Source of the DNA: Metabacillus sp. FJAT-52054 | Lineage (GTDB): Bacteria; Bacillota; Bacilli; Bacillales; Bacillaceae | Length of the DNA: 64,000 nt | Direction of reading: 5' to 3' | Assembly: GCF_037201815.1 (NCBI RefSeq) | Contig: NZ_CP147407.1 | Span: forward strand, 124,001 to 188,000 | Part shown: piece by piece, positions 37,156 to 45,450 of the stretch | Position numbering within the stretch: the stretch's first letter is position 1 | Layout of the letters: every line of letters begins with the position of its first letter | Position numbers and translations under genes: made by a program | Notes under the pieces: model-generated | What the model was told of the DNA's origin: nothing | What the model saw: only the letters and a program-made list of their open reading frames with translations | Databases searched by the model: none

Positions 37156-37554
37156 ATGCCATACAGAAAATTGGGCCGTACTAGCTCACAACGTAAAGCT
37201 ATGCTTCGTGACTTGGCTACTGATCTAATTATCAACGAGCGCATCGAAACGACTGAAGCTCGTGCGAAAGAGCTGCGTTCCGTTGTTGATAAAATGATTA
37301 CTCTAGGAAAACGCGGAGATCTTCATGCTCGCCGTCAAGCTGCTGCATTCGTTCGTAATGAAGTTGCTGAAATGGTAGTAGTAGGTCAAGATAAAAACGG
37401 AAAAGACAAAGAAAAAGCGAAATACGCTTTGGAAAAACTTTTCACTGATATCGCAGGCCGTTATGGAGAGCGCCAAGGCGGATACACTCGTATCATGAAA
37501 CTTGGACCTCGTCGCGGAGACGGAGCTCCAATGGTTATCATTGAGCTTGTGTAA
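37156..37554 (+). CDS. rplQ: 50S ribosomal protein L17 with a 12-residue insertion
   Basis: 132 residues, against 120 in B. subtilis. Begins [20 protein letters not shown] from ATG 37156 behind AAGGAGGGG; the frame from 37111 is leader. Conserved [20 protein letters not shown] and [20 protein letters not shown] are present. The extra residues fall after RNEVAEMVV and include the charged run [21 protein letters not shown]17 lies near the tunnel exit. Last gene of the cluster, followed by a terminator. Confidence 0.98.
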   Translation: MPYRKLGRTSSQRKAMLRDLATDLIINERIETTEARAKELRSVVDKMITLGKRGDLHARRQAAAFVRNEVAEMVVVGQDKNGKDKEKAKYALEKLFTDIAGRYGERQGGYTRIMKLGPRRGDGAPMVIIELV

Positions 37555-37563
37555 GTAATGTAA

Positions 37564-37603
37564 AGAGGGCGGGACAGCTTTAATAGCTGATTTGCCCTTT
37601 TTT
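37564..37603 (+). terminator. Terminator after rplQ
   Basis: GGGC (37567-37570) with GCCC (37594-37597), inner CAGCT (37575-37579) with AGCTG (37585-37589), then six T. Ends the S10-spc-alpha transcript. Confidence 0.82.
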
Positions 37604-37632
37604 ACGATGAAGACCGGCACCATTTGGTTTTC

Positions 37633-37737
37633 ATAGGCGGATAGACAATGGAAACGTTGTAAGGAGCCGAATACGACTGAGAACATGGCGGGCAGATTCT
37701 GTCCGCCTATCCCAGTTAGTAGTGTTTTTTTTTTTTT
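37633..37737 (+). promoter_or_regulatory. Leader with competing hairpins and a T13 tract before ecfA1
   Basis: ATAGGCGGA (37633-37641) can pair perfectly with TCCGCCTAT (37702-37710). The same 3' arm can instead pair locally: GGCGGGCAG (37687-37695) with CTGTCCGCC (37699-37707), one G-U. Thirteen T follow at 37725-37737. The two folds exclude each other, as in an attenuator. No known riboswitch class is recognised. Confidence 0.45.
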
Positions 37738-37779
37738 ATTTTCAGAGAAGTTTTGATTGTGAGAGGAGAAGACCAGGCT

Positions 37780-38619
37780 ATGCGCAAGGAAATTGCTAGA
37801 GTAGAGAATGTAACCTTTTCCTATCCTGATCGCGAAAAACCTGCTTTAGATGAGGTGTCCTTAAACATCTATGAAGGTGAATGGCTGGCAATTGTCGGTC
37901 ATAATGGATCTGGAAAATCGACTCTTGCCCGGATATTGAATGGACTTTTGCTGCCGTCCAAAGGGAAAGTGAAGATTGCAGGTACTGAACTTTCAGAGGA
38001 GACTATCTGGGATGTACGCAAGAAGGTCGGGATGGTGTTTCAAAACCCCGATAATCAATTTGTTGGAACCACCGTTAAGGATGATGTGGCTTTTGGTCTG
38101 GAAAACAACGGAATCCCCCGTGGAGAAATGATAGAACGGGTGGATTGGGCGACAAAGCAAGTTAAGATGGATGCTTTTCTCGATCAAGAGCCGCACCATC
38201 TGTCAGGCGGTCAGAAACAGCGTGTTGCCATCGCTGGTGTGCTGGCCGTTAAGCCTCAAATTATGATATTGGATGAAGCTACATCCATGCTCGATCCGGC
38301 AGGGCGTCAAGATGTGATGGACACCGTACGCCTCTTAAATGATCAAGGGGCTGTTACAGTCATCTCCATTACGCACGATCTTGAAGAGGCTTCAAAGGCT
38401 GACCGGATCATCGTTATGAATAAGGGGAAGAAGCTTAAAGAGGGGAAACCGGAGATTATTTTTTCAATGGGGGAAGAGCTCTCGAGAATCGGTCTCGATC
38501 TTCCGTTCCCTTACAAGCTGAGTATGGAAATGCGCAAAGCAGGCATTCCGCTTCAGCATAATCACTTAACTGAACAAGGATTGGTGGATGAGCTATGGAC
38601 ATTACAGCAAAAGGCCTAG
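37780..38619 (+). CDS. ecfA1: ECF transporter ATPase A1
   Basis: One of two ABC ATPases of the shared energy-coupling module for vitamin uptake (riboflavin, biotin, folate, thiamine and others through separate S proteins). 279 residues. Walker A GHNGSGKST (about 39-47), Q-loop VFQNPDNQFVG, signature LSGGQKQRVAIAG, Walker B IMILDEATSMLDP, and the H-loop THD. ATG 37780 follows GAGAGGAGAA; the TTG at 37753 is rejected. Ends 25 bases inside ecfA2. Confidence 0.95.
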   Translation: MRKEIARVENVTFSYPDREKPALDEVSLNIYEGEWLAIVGHNGSGKSTLARILNGLLLPSKGKVKIAGTELSEETIWDVRKKVGMVFQNPDNQFVGTTVKDDVAFGLENNGIPRGEMIERVDWATKQVKMDAFLDQEPHHLSGGQKQRVAIAGVLAVKPQIMILDEATSMLDPAGRQDVMDTVRLLNDQGAVTVISITHDLEEASKADRIIVMNKGKKLKEGKPEIIFSMGEELSRIGLDLPFPYKLSMEMRKAGIPLQHNHLTEQGLVDELWTLQQKA

Positions 38620-39464
38620 AGCATACGTACAATCCGAGGACCCCTTTTGAAAAACGTGCGATTTATAACATGGATCTTCATATAAAATCTGGGTCCTACA
38701 CGGCAATTATAGGTCACACCGGATCAGGCAAGTCAACACTCCTTCAGCATTTAAATGGATTGCTGAAGCCAACAGCCGGCTCTATTTCAATCGGGGATCG
38801 AATGATAAAGGCAAAAGAGAAAGCGAAGCATTTAAAATCGGTCCGGAAAAAGGTTGGCATTGTGTTTCAGTTTCCTGAGCATCAGCTCTTTGAAGAAACG
38901 GTCGAAAAAGACATTATGTTCGGACCAATGAATTTCGGCGTTTCGGAAGAGGCTGCAAGAGAGAGAGCCAGAGAGGTGATCAGAATGGTTGGTTTGCCTT
39001 CCGAGGTACTTGACCGGTCTCCTTTCGATTTAAGCGGAGGACAAATGAGAAGAGTGGCGATTGCAGGTGTACTTGCAATGGATCCCGAAGTCATTGTCCT
39101 GGACGAGCCTACAGCAGGTCTTGACCCTAAGGGCCGACATGATATTATGGAGCTTTTCTATCAGCTTCATCGTGAAAAGGGACTGACAACGATCTTGGTG
39201 ACTCACAGCATGGAGGATGCCGCCAGATATGCAGAGGAGCTCATCGTACTTCATCAAGGGACGATTCAGCTGAAAGGGACACCTCAAGAGGTATTTTCGT
39301 CATCCGTTAAAATAACGGAAGCAGGACTCAGGCTGCCTGAAACCGTGCAGTTTAAATACGCACTGGAATCTAAGCTCGGAATCCGAATCGAAGAAACACC
39401 GCTTACGATTCAGGAGACAGTTCAGGCTCTCCGGTCTCTCTACGTAAAGGAGGGAGACAATTGA
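38595..39464 (+). CDS. ecfA2: ECF transporter ATPase A2
   Basis: Partner ATPase, 289 residues. Walker A GHTGSGKSTLLQHLNG, Q-loop VFQFPEHQLFEETV, signature LSGGQMRRVAIAG, Walker B VIVLDEPTAGLDP, and the switch His in VTHSMEDA. C-terminal heterodimer domain with ETVQFKYALES. Starts within ecfA1 and ends in the ecfT start codon region (TTGA), giving a tightly coupled A1-A2-T unit beside ribosomal genes, as throughout Firmicutes. Confidence 0.96.
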   Translation: MDITAKGLEHTYNPRTPFEKRAIYNMDLHIKSGSYTAIIGHTGSGKSTLLQHLNGLLKPTAGSISIGDRMIKAKEKAKHLKSVRKKVGIVFQFPEHQLFEETVEKDIMFGPMNFGVSEEAARERAREVIRMVGLPSEVLDRSPFDLSGGQMRRVAIAGVLAMDPEVIVLDEPTAGLDPKGRHDIMELFYQLHREKGLTTILVTHSMEDAARYAEELIVLHQGTIQLKGTPQEVFSSSVKITEAGLRLPETVQFKYALESKLGIRIEETPLTIQETVQALRSLYVKEGDN

Positions 39465-40255
39465 ACAGCATGATTATAGGAAAATATGTGCCTGGTCATT
39501 CCTTTGTGCACAAGCTCGATCCCAGATCCAAGCTCCTGCTTGTCTTTTTATTCGTCTTTATTGTGTTTCTTGCAAACAATGCCGTTACGTATGCTATTTT
39601 AGGTTTGTTTACGATCCTGGTTGTTTCCCTTACCAAGCTGCCGCCAAGATTTCTTGCTGCAGGCTTGAAGCCGATTTTATGGATTATCCTGTTCACCTTT
39701 ATTCTGCATATTTTGGTTACAAAACAGGGTCCTGTCCTTTTCCAATTTTCATTTGTTTCGATTCATGAGGAAGGACTGCGGCAGGGGATTTTCATCTCGC
39801 TTCGTTTTCTTTACTTGATTTTAATTACGACGCTGCTCACACTTACGACTACTCCGATTGAAGTAACAGATGGGATGGAGAATCTTCTCCATCCATTCAA
39901 AAAGCTTGGGCTTCCTATCCATGAGCTTGCATTAATGATGTCAATCGCTCTCCGGTTTATTCCAACGCTGACAGATGAAACCGACAAAATTATGAAGGCG
40001 CAAATGGCAAGAGGGGTGGACTTTTCCTCAGGACCGCTGACAAAGCGCATCCAGTCCATAGTCCCTTTACTGGTTCCATTGTTTATCAGCGCCTTTAAAA
40101 GAGCTGAGGAGCTTGCTACGGCGATGGAAGCGAGAGGCTATCAGGGCGGGGAAGGAAGAACGAAATACAGGCAGCTGAAATGGGACACTCAGGACTCGAT
40201 GATCATGGTTCTGCTTCTGATTTTGTCCGTTCTTCTTCTGCTGTTCCGTTCGTAG
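39461..40255 (+). CDS. ecfT: ECF transporter transmembrane subunit T
   Basis: 264 residues; TTG start at 39461 behind AAGGAGGGA. Membrane helices near 22-60, 62-84, 108-130 and 244-262. The two coupling-helix motifs are MARGVDF (about 185-191) and AMEARGYQGG (about 222-231); their Ala-Arg-Gly cores transmit ATPase motion to the substrate-binding S subunit. No S protein is encoded here, so the module must serve S proteins encoded elsewhere. Confidence 0.95.
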   Translation: MNSMIIGKYVPGHSFVHKLDPRSKLLLVFLFVFIVFLANNAVTYAILGLFTILVVSLTKLPPRFLAAGLKPILWIILFTFILHILVTKQGPVLFQFSFVSIHEEGLRQGIFISLRFLYLILITTLLTLTTTPIEVTDGMENLLHPFKKLGLPIHELALMMSIALRFIPTLTDETDKIMKAQMARGVDFSSGPLTKRIQSIVPLLVPLFISAFKRAEELATAMEARGYQGGEGRTKYRQLKWDTQDSMIMVLLLILSVLLLLFRS

Positions 40256-40264
40256 GTGTCCAGG

Positions 40265-41005
40265 ATGAGAATTAAAATGATCATTGCATATGATGGAACC
40301 GATTTTAACGGCTATCAGATTCAGCCTGATGCAAGAACCGTTCAGCAGGAGCTTGAGGTGGCTTTATCGAAGCTCCATAAAGGAGCGAATATAAAAGTAT
40401 CCGCTTCCGGCAGAACCGATGCCCGGGTCCATGCAAAGGGGCAGGTCATCCATTTTGATACGCCTCTCAGCATTCCGATGGCAAAGTGGCCTAAAGCTCT
40501 TAATGCAGTGCTTGCGAAGGATGTAAGGGTGCTTGAAGCTTCTGAGGCACCCGAGAGCTTCCATGCACGCTTTGATGCATGCGGAAAAGAATACAGGTAT
40601 GTAATTGACCGCTCTCGTGTTCAGGATGTATTTCTGAGAAACTATGCATATCATTATCCGTACCCATTAAACATGGAGGCGATGAAAATGGCTTCCCGGC
40701 ATTTATTAGGGACACATGATTTTACTGCCTTTTGTTCAACGAAAACGGAGGTTGAGGACCGTGTACGGACCATTGAATCAATCGAGTTCACTGAAGAAGG
40801 CGATAAACTGACGATGTCGATCAGGGGCAGCGGCTTTTTGTACAACATGGTCCGTATTATTATGGGAACGCTTCTGAACGCGGGCACCGGAATGACTCAG
40901 CCGGGAGAGATTTCTGACATGATATTTTCCAGAGACCGTACGAAAACTGGAAAAACAGCGCCGGGCCATGGTTTATATTTATATAAAGTTTTCTATGACA
41001 ACTAA
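40265..41005 (+). CDS. truA: tRNA pseudouridine synthase A (positions 38-40)
   Basis: Modifies uridines 38-40 of the tRNA anticodon arm. 246 residues from ATG 40265 with AGGTG at 40254-40258; an in-frame GTG at 40256 overlaps that site. The catalytic Asp52 is in SASGRTDARVHAKGQVIHFD. Conserved YVIDRSRVQDVFLRNYAYHY and GSGFLYNMVRIIMGTL follow. Directly downstream of ecfT as in B. subtilis. Confidence 0.96.
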   Translation: MRIKMIIAYDGTDFNGYQIQPDARTVQQELEVALSKLHKGANIKVSASGRTDARVHAKGQVIHFDTPLSIPMAKWPKALNAVLAKDVRVLEASEAPESFHARFDACGKEYRYVIDRSRVQDVFLRNYAYHYPYPLNMEAMKMASRHLLGTHDFTAFCSTKTEVEDRVRTIESIEFTEEGDKLTMSIRGSGFLYNMVRIIMGTLLNAGTGMTQPGEISDMIFSRDRTKTGKTAPGHGLYLYKVFYDN

Positions 41006-41023
41006 ACCAGGTGTAACATTGTC

Positions 41024-41052
41024 TTGACATTGCGCCATTACTGAGATAAACT
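41024..41052 (+). promoter_or_regulatory. Promoter of rplM-rpsI
   Basis: TTGACA (41024-41029), 17 bases, TAAACT (41047-41052). Confidence 0.75.
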
Positions 41053-41054
41053 AT

Positions 41055-41130
41055 CACATGGTATGTATTTCATCCCCACGATAAAGCCCCGGAAAGCTCA
41101 TCGTGTTTTGAAATAAAAATGGAACTAACG
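41055..41130 (+). promoter_or_regulatory. L13 leader
   Basis: Leader RNA between the promoter and rplM. CACGAT (about 41077-41082) pairs with ATCGTG (41099-41104), enclosing AAGCCCCGGAAAGCTC. Position and sequence fit the L13 leader of Bacillales, thought to be bound by L13 for autoregulation. No terminator is evident. Confidence 0.65.
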
Positions 41131-41160
41131 TTTATGGAAAGATATTAGGAGGGAAATTTA

Positions 41161-41598
41161 ATGCGTACAACGTATATGGCGAAAGCTAGCGAAGTTGACC
41201 GTAAGTGGTACGTTGTAGATGCAGCTGGCAAGACACTAGGTCGTCTTTCTACTGAAGTAGCATCTATTCTTCGCGGCAAACACAAGCCGACTTTTACACC
41301 ACATGTAGACACTGGAGATCACGTGATCATCATCAACGCTGAGAAAATTGAACTGACAGGTAAGAAATTGACTGATAAAATTTACTACCGTCACAGCCAA
41401 TTCCCTGGCGGACTTAAATCTAGAACAGCTCTTGAAATGCGTACAAACTACGCTGAAAAAATGCTTGAGCTAGCGATCAAAGGAATGCTTCCAAAGAATT
41501 CTCTTGGCCGTCAAATCTTCAAGAAATTGCACGTTTACACGGGTGCTGAGCATCCACACCAAGCACAACAGCCTGAAGTTTACGAACTTCGCGGTTAA
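41161..41598 (+). CDS. rplM: 50S ribosomal protein L13
   Basis: 145 residues as in B. subtilis. Begins [20 protein letters not shown], with [20 protein letters not shown] and [20 protein letters not shown]. Early assembly protein at the 23S back side; likely repressor of its own leader. AGGAGGG precedes ATG 41161. Confidence 0.99.
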   Translation: MRTTYMAKASEVDRKWYVVDAAGKTLGRLSTEVASILRGKHKPTFTPHVDTGDHVIIINAEKIELTGKKLTDKIYYRHSQFPGGLKSRTALEMRTNYAEKMLELAIKGMLPKNSLGRQIFKKLHVYTGAEHPHQAQQPEVYELRG

Positions 41599-41618
41599 TT
41601 AATAAGGAGGTTATCAAT

Positions 41619-42011
41619 TTGGCACAGGTTCAATATTACGGTACTGGCCGCCGCAAGAGCTCCGTTGCTCGTGTACGCCTAATTCCAGGCGAAGGCAAGA
41701 TCGTTGTTAATAAACGCGACATTAAAGACTACATCCCATTCGCAGCTCTAATCGAGGACGTAAAACAGCCGCTTAACTTAACTGAAACTGGTTCTTCTTA
41801 CGACGTACTAGTTAGCGTTAACGGCGGAGGATTTGCTGGCCAAGCTGGCGCAATCCGCCACGGTATCTCTCGTGCTTTGCTTCAAGCAGACCCTGAGTTC
41901 CGTACAACTCTAAAACGCGCTGGTCTATTGACTCGTGACGCTCGTATGAAAGAGCGTAAAAAATACGGACTTAAAGGCGCACGCCGTGCACCTCAGTTCT
42001 CAAAACGTTAA
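41619..42011 (+). CDS. rpsI: 30S ribosomal protein S9
   Basis: 130 residues from TTG 41619 behind AAGGAGG. Begins [20 protein letters not shown] and ends [14 protein letters not shown]; the C-terminal KR tail touches P-site tRNA. Follows rplM by 20 bases. Confidence 0.99.
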   Translation: MAQVQYYGTGRRKSSVARVRLIPGEGKIVVNKRDIKDYIPFAALIEDVKQPLNLTETGSSYDVLVSVNGGGFAGQAGAIRHGISRALLQADPEFRTTLKRAGLLTRDARMKERKKYGLKGARRAPQFSKR

Positions 42012-42023
42012 TTTTGCGTTTTC

Positions 42024-42058
42024 AAAGACTCCTATGCCATTTGGCTGGGGGTCTTTTT
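42024..42058 (+). terminator. Terminator after rpsI
   Basis: AAAGACTCC (42024-42032) pairs with GGGGTCTTT (42048-42056), with GCC/GGC inside, then T. Confidence 0.88.
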
Positions 42059-42113
42059 TATTGGAGAAAACGGAAATAATCTGTTAGGAGTAATCCTAGT
42101 CCAATAAAGGTGC

Positions 42114-42142
42114 TTGCGTTTAACCCTGAGTCCCGGTACATA
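42114..42142 (+). promoter_or_regulatory. Candidate promoter of the YcsI-family gene
   Basis: TTGCGT (42114-42119), 17 bases, TACATA (42137-42142). Confidence 0.5.
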
Positions 42143-42210
42143 ATTTGCTTCTATCGGATGATTGAGGAAGCCCGCAGGTTTCGTTACAGTGTAAAATGAG
42201 GTGAGGGAAT

Positions 42211-42987
42211 ATGGGAGAAACGCTGGAAGCGATCCGCAAGTCAATAAGGGAGAATAAATGGACAGGCCCAACTGCAGGGCATGCAGATGGATACGTTCAA
42301 ACCAACTTGGTCATTTTAAAAAAGGATCTAGCTTACGATTTCCTTTTATTTTGTCAGAGAAACGAGAAGGCCTGTCCTGTACTGGACGTCACGGACGCAG
42401 GTTCCTATGTCCCGGCCAAGAGTGCGCCGGATGCGGATCTTCGGACTGATCTGCCGAAATATAGAGTTTACCGGAATGGGGAGCTTGTGTCAGAACGTGA
42501 TCATATAACAGATTTTTGGGAGGATGACTTTGTTGCTTTCCTTCTCGGCTGCAGCTTCACGTTTGAAAAAGCACTCCTTGATTATGGGGTTCCGGTCAGG
42601 CATATTGAGGAGAATGTGAATGTACCGATGTACAACACAAATCTCCCTCTGCATGAGAGCGGGATTTTCAAAGGGTCGATGGTGGTCAGCATGCGCCCGA
42701 TTCCTGCGAAGGATATTGCAAAAGCAGTGCAAATTACAGCGAGATCGCCGAAGTCCCACGGTGCCCCTGTTCACATAGGGAATCCGGAGGAAATCGGTAT
42801 TTCGGATATTTCTGCACCGGACTTTGGAGATGCTGTGACGGTGAGAGAAGGAGAGATTCCTGTTTTCTGGGCATGCGGAGTGACACCTCAGGCAGCGGCG
42901 ATTGCCTCAAAGCCTGATCTGATGATAACTCATGCACCGGGTCATATGTTTATTACAAATCTTAAAGATACGGATGTTACGATTTAA
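42211..42987 (+). CDS. Putative hydro-lyase, YcsI/DUF1445 (D-glutamate cyclase-like) family
   Basis: 258 residues, full-length. Recognised by TGPTAGHADGYVQTNLVILK near the N-terminus, FLLGCSFTFEKALLDYGVPV in the middle and VFWACGVTPQAAAIASKPDL and ITHAPGHMFITNL at the end. The family is annotated as hydro-lyase; a mammalian relative has D-glutamate cyclase activity, so an amino-acid-derived acid is a possible substrate, unproven. Stand-alone gene with own promoter and terminator. In B. subtilis its relative ycsI is elsewhere, next to kipI genes. Confidence 0.85.
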   Translation: MGETLEAIRKSIRENKWTGPTAGHADGYVQTNLVILKKDLAYDFLLFCQRNEKACPVLDVTDAGSYVPAKSAPDADLRTDLPKYRVYRNGELVSERDHITDFWEDDFVAFLLGCSFTFEKALLDYGVPVRHIEENVNVPMYNTNLPLHESGIFKGSMVVSMRPIPAKDIAKAVQITARSPKSHGAPVHIGNPEEIGISDISAPDFGDAVTVREGEIPVFWACGVTPQAAAIASKPDLMITHAPGHMFITNLKDTDVTI

Positions 42988-42990
42988 GGA

Positions 42991-43018
42991 AAGGGGGCTC
43001 AAGGAAGCCTCTTTTTTT
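42991..43018 (+). terminator. Terminator after the YcsI-family gene
   Basis: AAGGGGGCT (42991-42999) with AGCCTCTTT (43006-43014), one G-U, T run to 43018. Confidence 0.82.
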
Positions 43019-43070
43019 GATTTTTTCCTCTGTGGATTGCAGATACTATCTGCAAAGGGGGGTCCGTGAT

Positions 43071-43514
43071 ATGGGCACAATGGTTTTTCTTAAAGATAAA
43101 CGGCGAGAGAAACAGATGAAATACGAGCGAAGCATGCTAAGGGAAGTGTCGATTAAAGAGATTAAAAAAGGGATTCATATTCATTTTGCAACGTTCTTTC
43201 ATTACGGACTTTTATCAAAGTGGAGTATTGAAGAAGGCTGTGCGGATTTTGCCATTGAGGCGTTTCTGCAGGGTGCAAAATACAGCAGGTTTGGATATAG
43301 GGGAGAATCGATGACCCATGTGCAAGGGCGCTCTGGAAAAGAGGACAAGCGGCTGACTGCCGATTTTTATGATTATCTGATCAGCTGGGGATGTCCAAAC
43401 GAAAGCATGGTGTGCCACGAGTCTCTGTATTTGGCTTCTGAGTGTTTTATGCAGCACTGGTGGAAGGAAGGCTTTATTAGAGGGCAGAAGCGATATAAAT
43501 TGCGTCTCAATTAA
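43071..43514 (+). CDS. ybaK: Conserved Bacillaceae protein YbaK (DUF2521)
   Basis: 147 residues, as in B. subtilis YbaK. ATG 43071 follows AAGGGGGGT; the longer frame from 43017 has no ribosome-binding site. Soluble, basic at the N-terminus (KDKRREKQMKYERSMLREVS), rich in aromatic residues, with two Cys in CPNESMVCHESLYLASECF. No known domain or motif of catalysis; function unknown. Conserved placement before cwlD suggests expression in sporulation, an inference. Confidence 0.8.
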   Translation: MGTMVFLKDKRREKQMKYERSMLREVSIKEIKKGIHIHFATFFHYGLLSKWSIEEGCADFAIEAFLQGAKYSRFGYRGESMTHVQGRSGKEDKRLTADFYDYLISWGCPNESMVCHESLYLASECFMQHWWKEGFIRGQKRYKLRLN

Positions 43515-43543
43515 TCATAATCCCTCAACCTGTCCCATATATT
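43515..43543 (+). promoter_or_regulatory. Candidate SigE promoter of cwlD
   Basis: TCATAAT (43515-43521), 14 bases, CATATATT (43536-43543), close to the SigE consensus. It lies 32 bases before cwlD. In B. subtilis cwlD is transcribed in the mother cell by SigE (and in the forespore by SigG). Confidence 0.5.
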
Positions 43544-43574
43544 GAACTAGATATGGCGGCAGGGGGGAACAGGT

Positions 43575-44285
43575 GTGAAAAAGCTTAAATGGGCGGCCTT
43601 TGCAGCGGGTTTTATACTTTTAATGCTGCTGTTTCAATTTCAATTTACGAATGATGATTCGTGGGAATCATGGAATTTGCCTTTGGCAGGGAAGGTCATT
43701 TATTTGGACCCTGGTCACGGGGGCCCGGATGGGGGAGCAGTCGGAACGAGTATGCTTGAAAAAGATGTTACCCTTGAAATGGCTAAAAGAGTAAGGGATT
43801 ACTTGCAGGAGCAGGGCGCGCTTGTTCTCTTAACGAGAGAAACCGATATAGATTTATCATCGATGGGCACAAAGGGATACAGCCGCAAGAAAGCGGAGGA
43901 TCTGCGCAACAGGGTGGAGATGATCAACTCCTCCTCGGCAGACATGTATTTGAGTTTGCACCTGAACGCGCTGCCTGACCGTCAATGGAGGGGTGCGCAG
44001 ACTTTCTATGATGGGAAGTTCGATGAGAATGGAAAAATGGCCAAGTTCATTCAGGATGAACTGAGGAAAAATCTCGAAAATACCAATCGGAAAGCAAAAC
44101 CGATTCAAGGGGTTTATCTGGTCAAATATACAAATAAGCCAGGAGCGCTTGTCGAAATTGGATTTTTATCAAACGGGGAGGAAGAAAAGCTTTTCTCCGA
44201 TCCGAAATACTTAGATAAAGTAGCCGGTTCTGTCTATAAAGGAATTTTACGATATTATACCGACAAGAATGAGCCTCCTGAATAA
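43575..44285 (+). CDS. cwlD: Germination-specific N-acetylmuramoyl-L-alanine amidase CwlD
   Basis: 236 residues, GTG start at 43575 behind AGGGGGGAAC. Signal anchor about 5-23 (WAAFAAGFILLMLLFQF), then an Amidase_3 domain: zinc ligands His48 in YLDPGHGGPDGGAVG, Glu62 in SMLEKDV and His in MYLSLHLNA; catalytic Glu in ALVEIGFLSN. It strips peptides from muramic acid so that muramic-delta-lactam can form in the spore cortex (together with PdaA), which germination lytic enzymes need. Confidence 0.95.
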   Translation: MKKLKWAAFAAGFILLMLLFQFQFTNDDSWESWNLPLAGKVIYLDPGHGGPDGGAVGTSMLEKDVTLEMAKRVRDYLQEQGALVLLTRETDIDLSSMGTKGYSRKKAEDLRNRVEMINSSSADMYLSLHLNALPDRQWRGAQTFYDGKFDENGKMAKFIQDELRKNLENTNRKAKPIQGVYLVKYTNKPGALVEIGFLSNGEEEKLFSDPKYLDKVAGSVYKGILRYYTDKNEPPE

Positions 44286-44293
44286 GGGGGCTC
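44271..44293 (+). terminator. Weak terminator at the end of cwlD
   Basis: GAGCCTCC (44271-44278) pairs with GGGGGCTC (44286-44293), with one G-U, overlapping the cwlD stop; only TTCTGCTT follows. Confidence 0.5.
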
Positions 44294-44348
44294 TTCTGCT
44301 TCGGACATGTTTTTCTCAGGCATTTAATCAGATCAATCTAATTGGATA

Positions 44349-44357
44349 TGTTATACT
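44349..44357 (+). promoter_or_regulatory. Extended -10 promoter of salA
   Basis: TGT then TATACT (44352-44357), no clear -35, 31 bases before the start codon. Confidence 0.5.
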
Positions 44358-44387
44358 AATGTAAACGAATTCAAAAGGGTGAAGAGA

Positions 44388-45449
44388 ATGCTGCAGGAAG
44401 ATAAAATAAGAAAAGCCGCTGAAGAAATTGAAGAACCTTTTTTACATATACCGCTGAAAGATGTAGATGGAATTAAGGAACTGAAAATGAAGCCTGAAAA
44501 AAATCATGTCAGTTTAAAAGTTGCTATAGCCAAGATCAACACGCCTGAGCAGATGAAGCTGCAGCAGGAGCTGGTAGCTAAATTAAAGGCAGCCGGTGCA
44601 GAAACGGTAGGTCTGAGGTTTGAAGAGCTGCCGGCTGAAGTGGTTGCTTCCCTGCAGCCGAAGCAGGAATCTGCACCAGGTTTATTATCCGGAAGCGCAG
44701 AGCCGACGTTTATTGCAATCGCGAGCGGGAAAGGCGGCGTTGGGAAATCAACCGTTTCCGTCAACTTGGCCGTTGCACTCGCGCGTCTGGGTAAAAAAGT
44801 AGGACTGATTGATGCTGATATATATGGATTCAGCGTACCGGACATGATGGGGATCACAACCCGCCCCGTGCTTCGGGGCGATTCCATCATTCCGGTTGAG
44901 CGGTTCGGAGTTAAGGTGATATCCATGGGCTTTTTTGTGGAGGACAATGCGCCGGTTATCTGGAGGGGGCCGATGCTTGGCAAGATGCTGAACAACTTCT
45001 TCCAGGAAGTAGAGTGGGGCGATTTGGATTACTTGCTGCTTGACTTGCCGCCGGGTACCGGAGATGTTGCGCTGGACGTTCATTCCATGCTTCCTTCCTG
45101 CAAGGAAATCATCGTTTCCACTCCGCATCCAACAGCTGCCTTCGTTGCTGCGAGAGCGGGAGCAATGGCACTCAGAACCGATCATGAAGTAATCGGGGTA
45201 GTGGAGAATATGGCTTACTTTGAAAGCAAGGCTACGGGTGAAAAAGAATATGTATTTGGTAAAGGCGGCGGAGATAAGCTTGCAGAGGAATTAAACGTTC
45301 CGATCCTTGGCCGTATACCGCTTCGCCAGCCTGACTGGAATGAAAATGATTTTGCACCTTCTGTTTATGGAGAGGACCATCCGACAGGTAAAATATACAG
45401 GGAGATGGCTGAAAAAGTTTCAAGCCTTGTCCCTTCAGGCGTTAACTGA
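44388..45449 (+). CDS. salA: Mrp/NBP35-family P-loop ATPase, SalA type
   Basis: 353 residues from ATG 44388 behind AAAAGGGTGA; a GTG at 44379 is inside that site. N-terminal MIP18/DUF59 domain (about 1-85) and a deviant Walker A ASGKGGVGKST in the ATPase domain, with DADIYGFSVPDMMG and LLLDLPPGTGDVALD. The CxxC usually found near the C-terminus of Mrp iron-sulphur carriers is absent (ENMAYFESKATGEKEYVFG there). In B. subtilis SalA is a regulator that lowers ScoC and so raises exoprotease genes. Which role holds here is inferred. Confidence 0.9.
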   Translation: MLQEDKIRKAAEEIEEPFLHIPLKDVDGIKELKMKPEKNHVSLKVAIAKINTPEQMKLQQELVAKLKAAGAETVGLRFEELPAEVVASLQPKQESAPGLLSGSAEPTFIAIASGKGGVGKSTVSVNLAVALARLGKKVGLIDADIYGFSVPDMMGITTRPVLRGDSIIPVERFGVKVISMGFFVEDNAPVIWRGPMLGKMLNNFFQEVEWGDLDYLLLDLPPGTGDVALDVHSMLPSCKEIIVSTPHPTAAFVAARAGAMALRTDHEVIGVVENMAYFESKATGEKEYVFGKGGGDKLAEELNVPILGRIPLRQPDWNENDFAPSVYGEDHPTGKIYREMAEKVSSLVPSGVN

Positions 45450-45450
45450 T

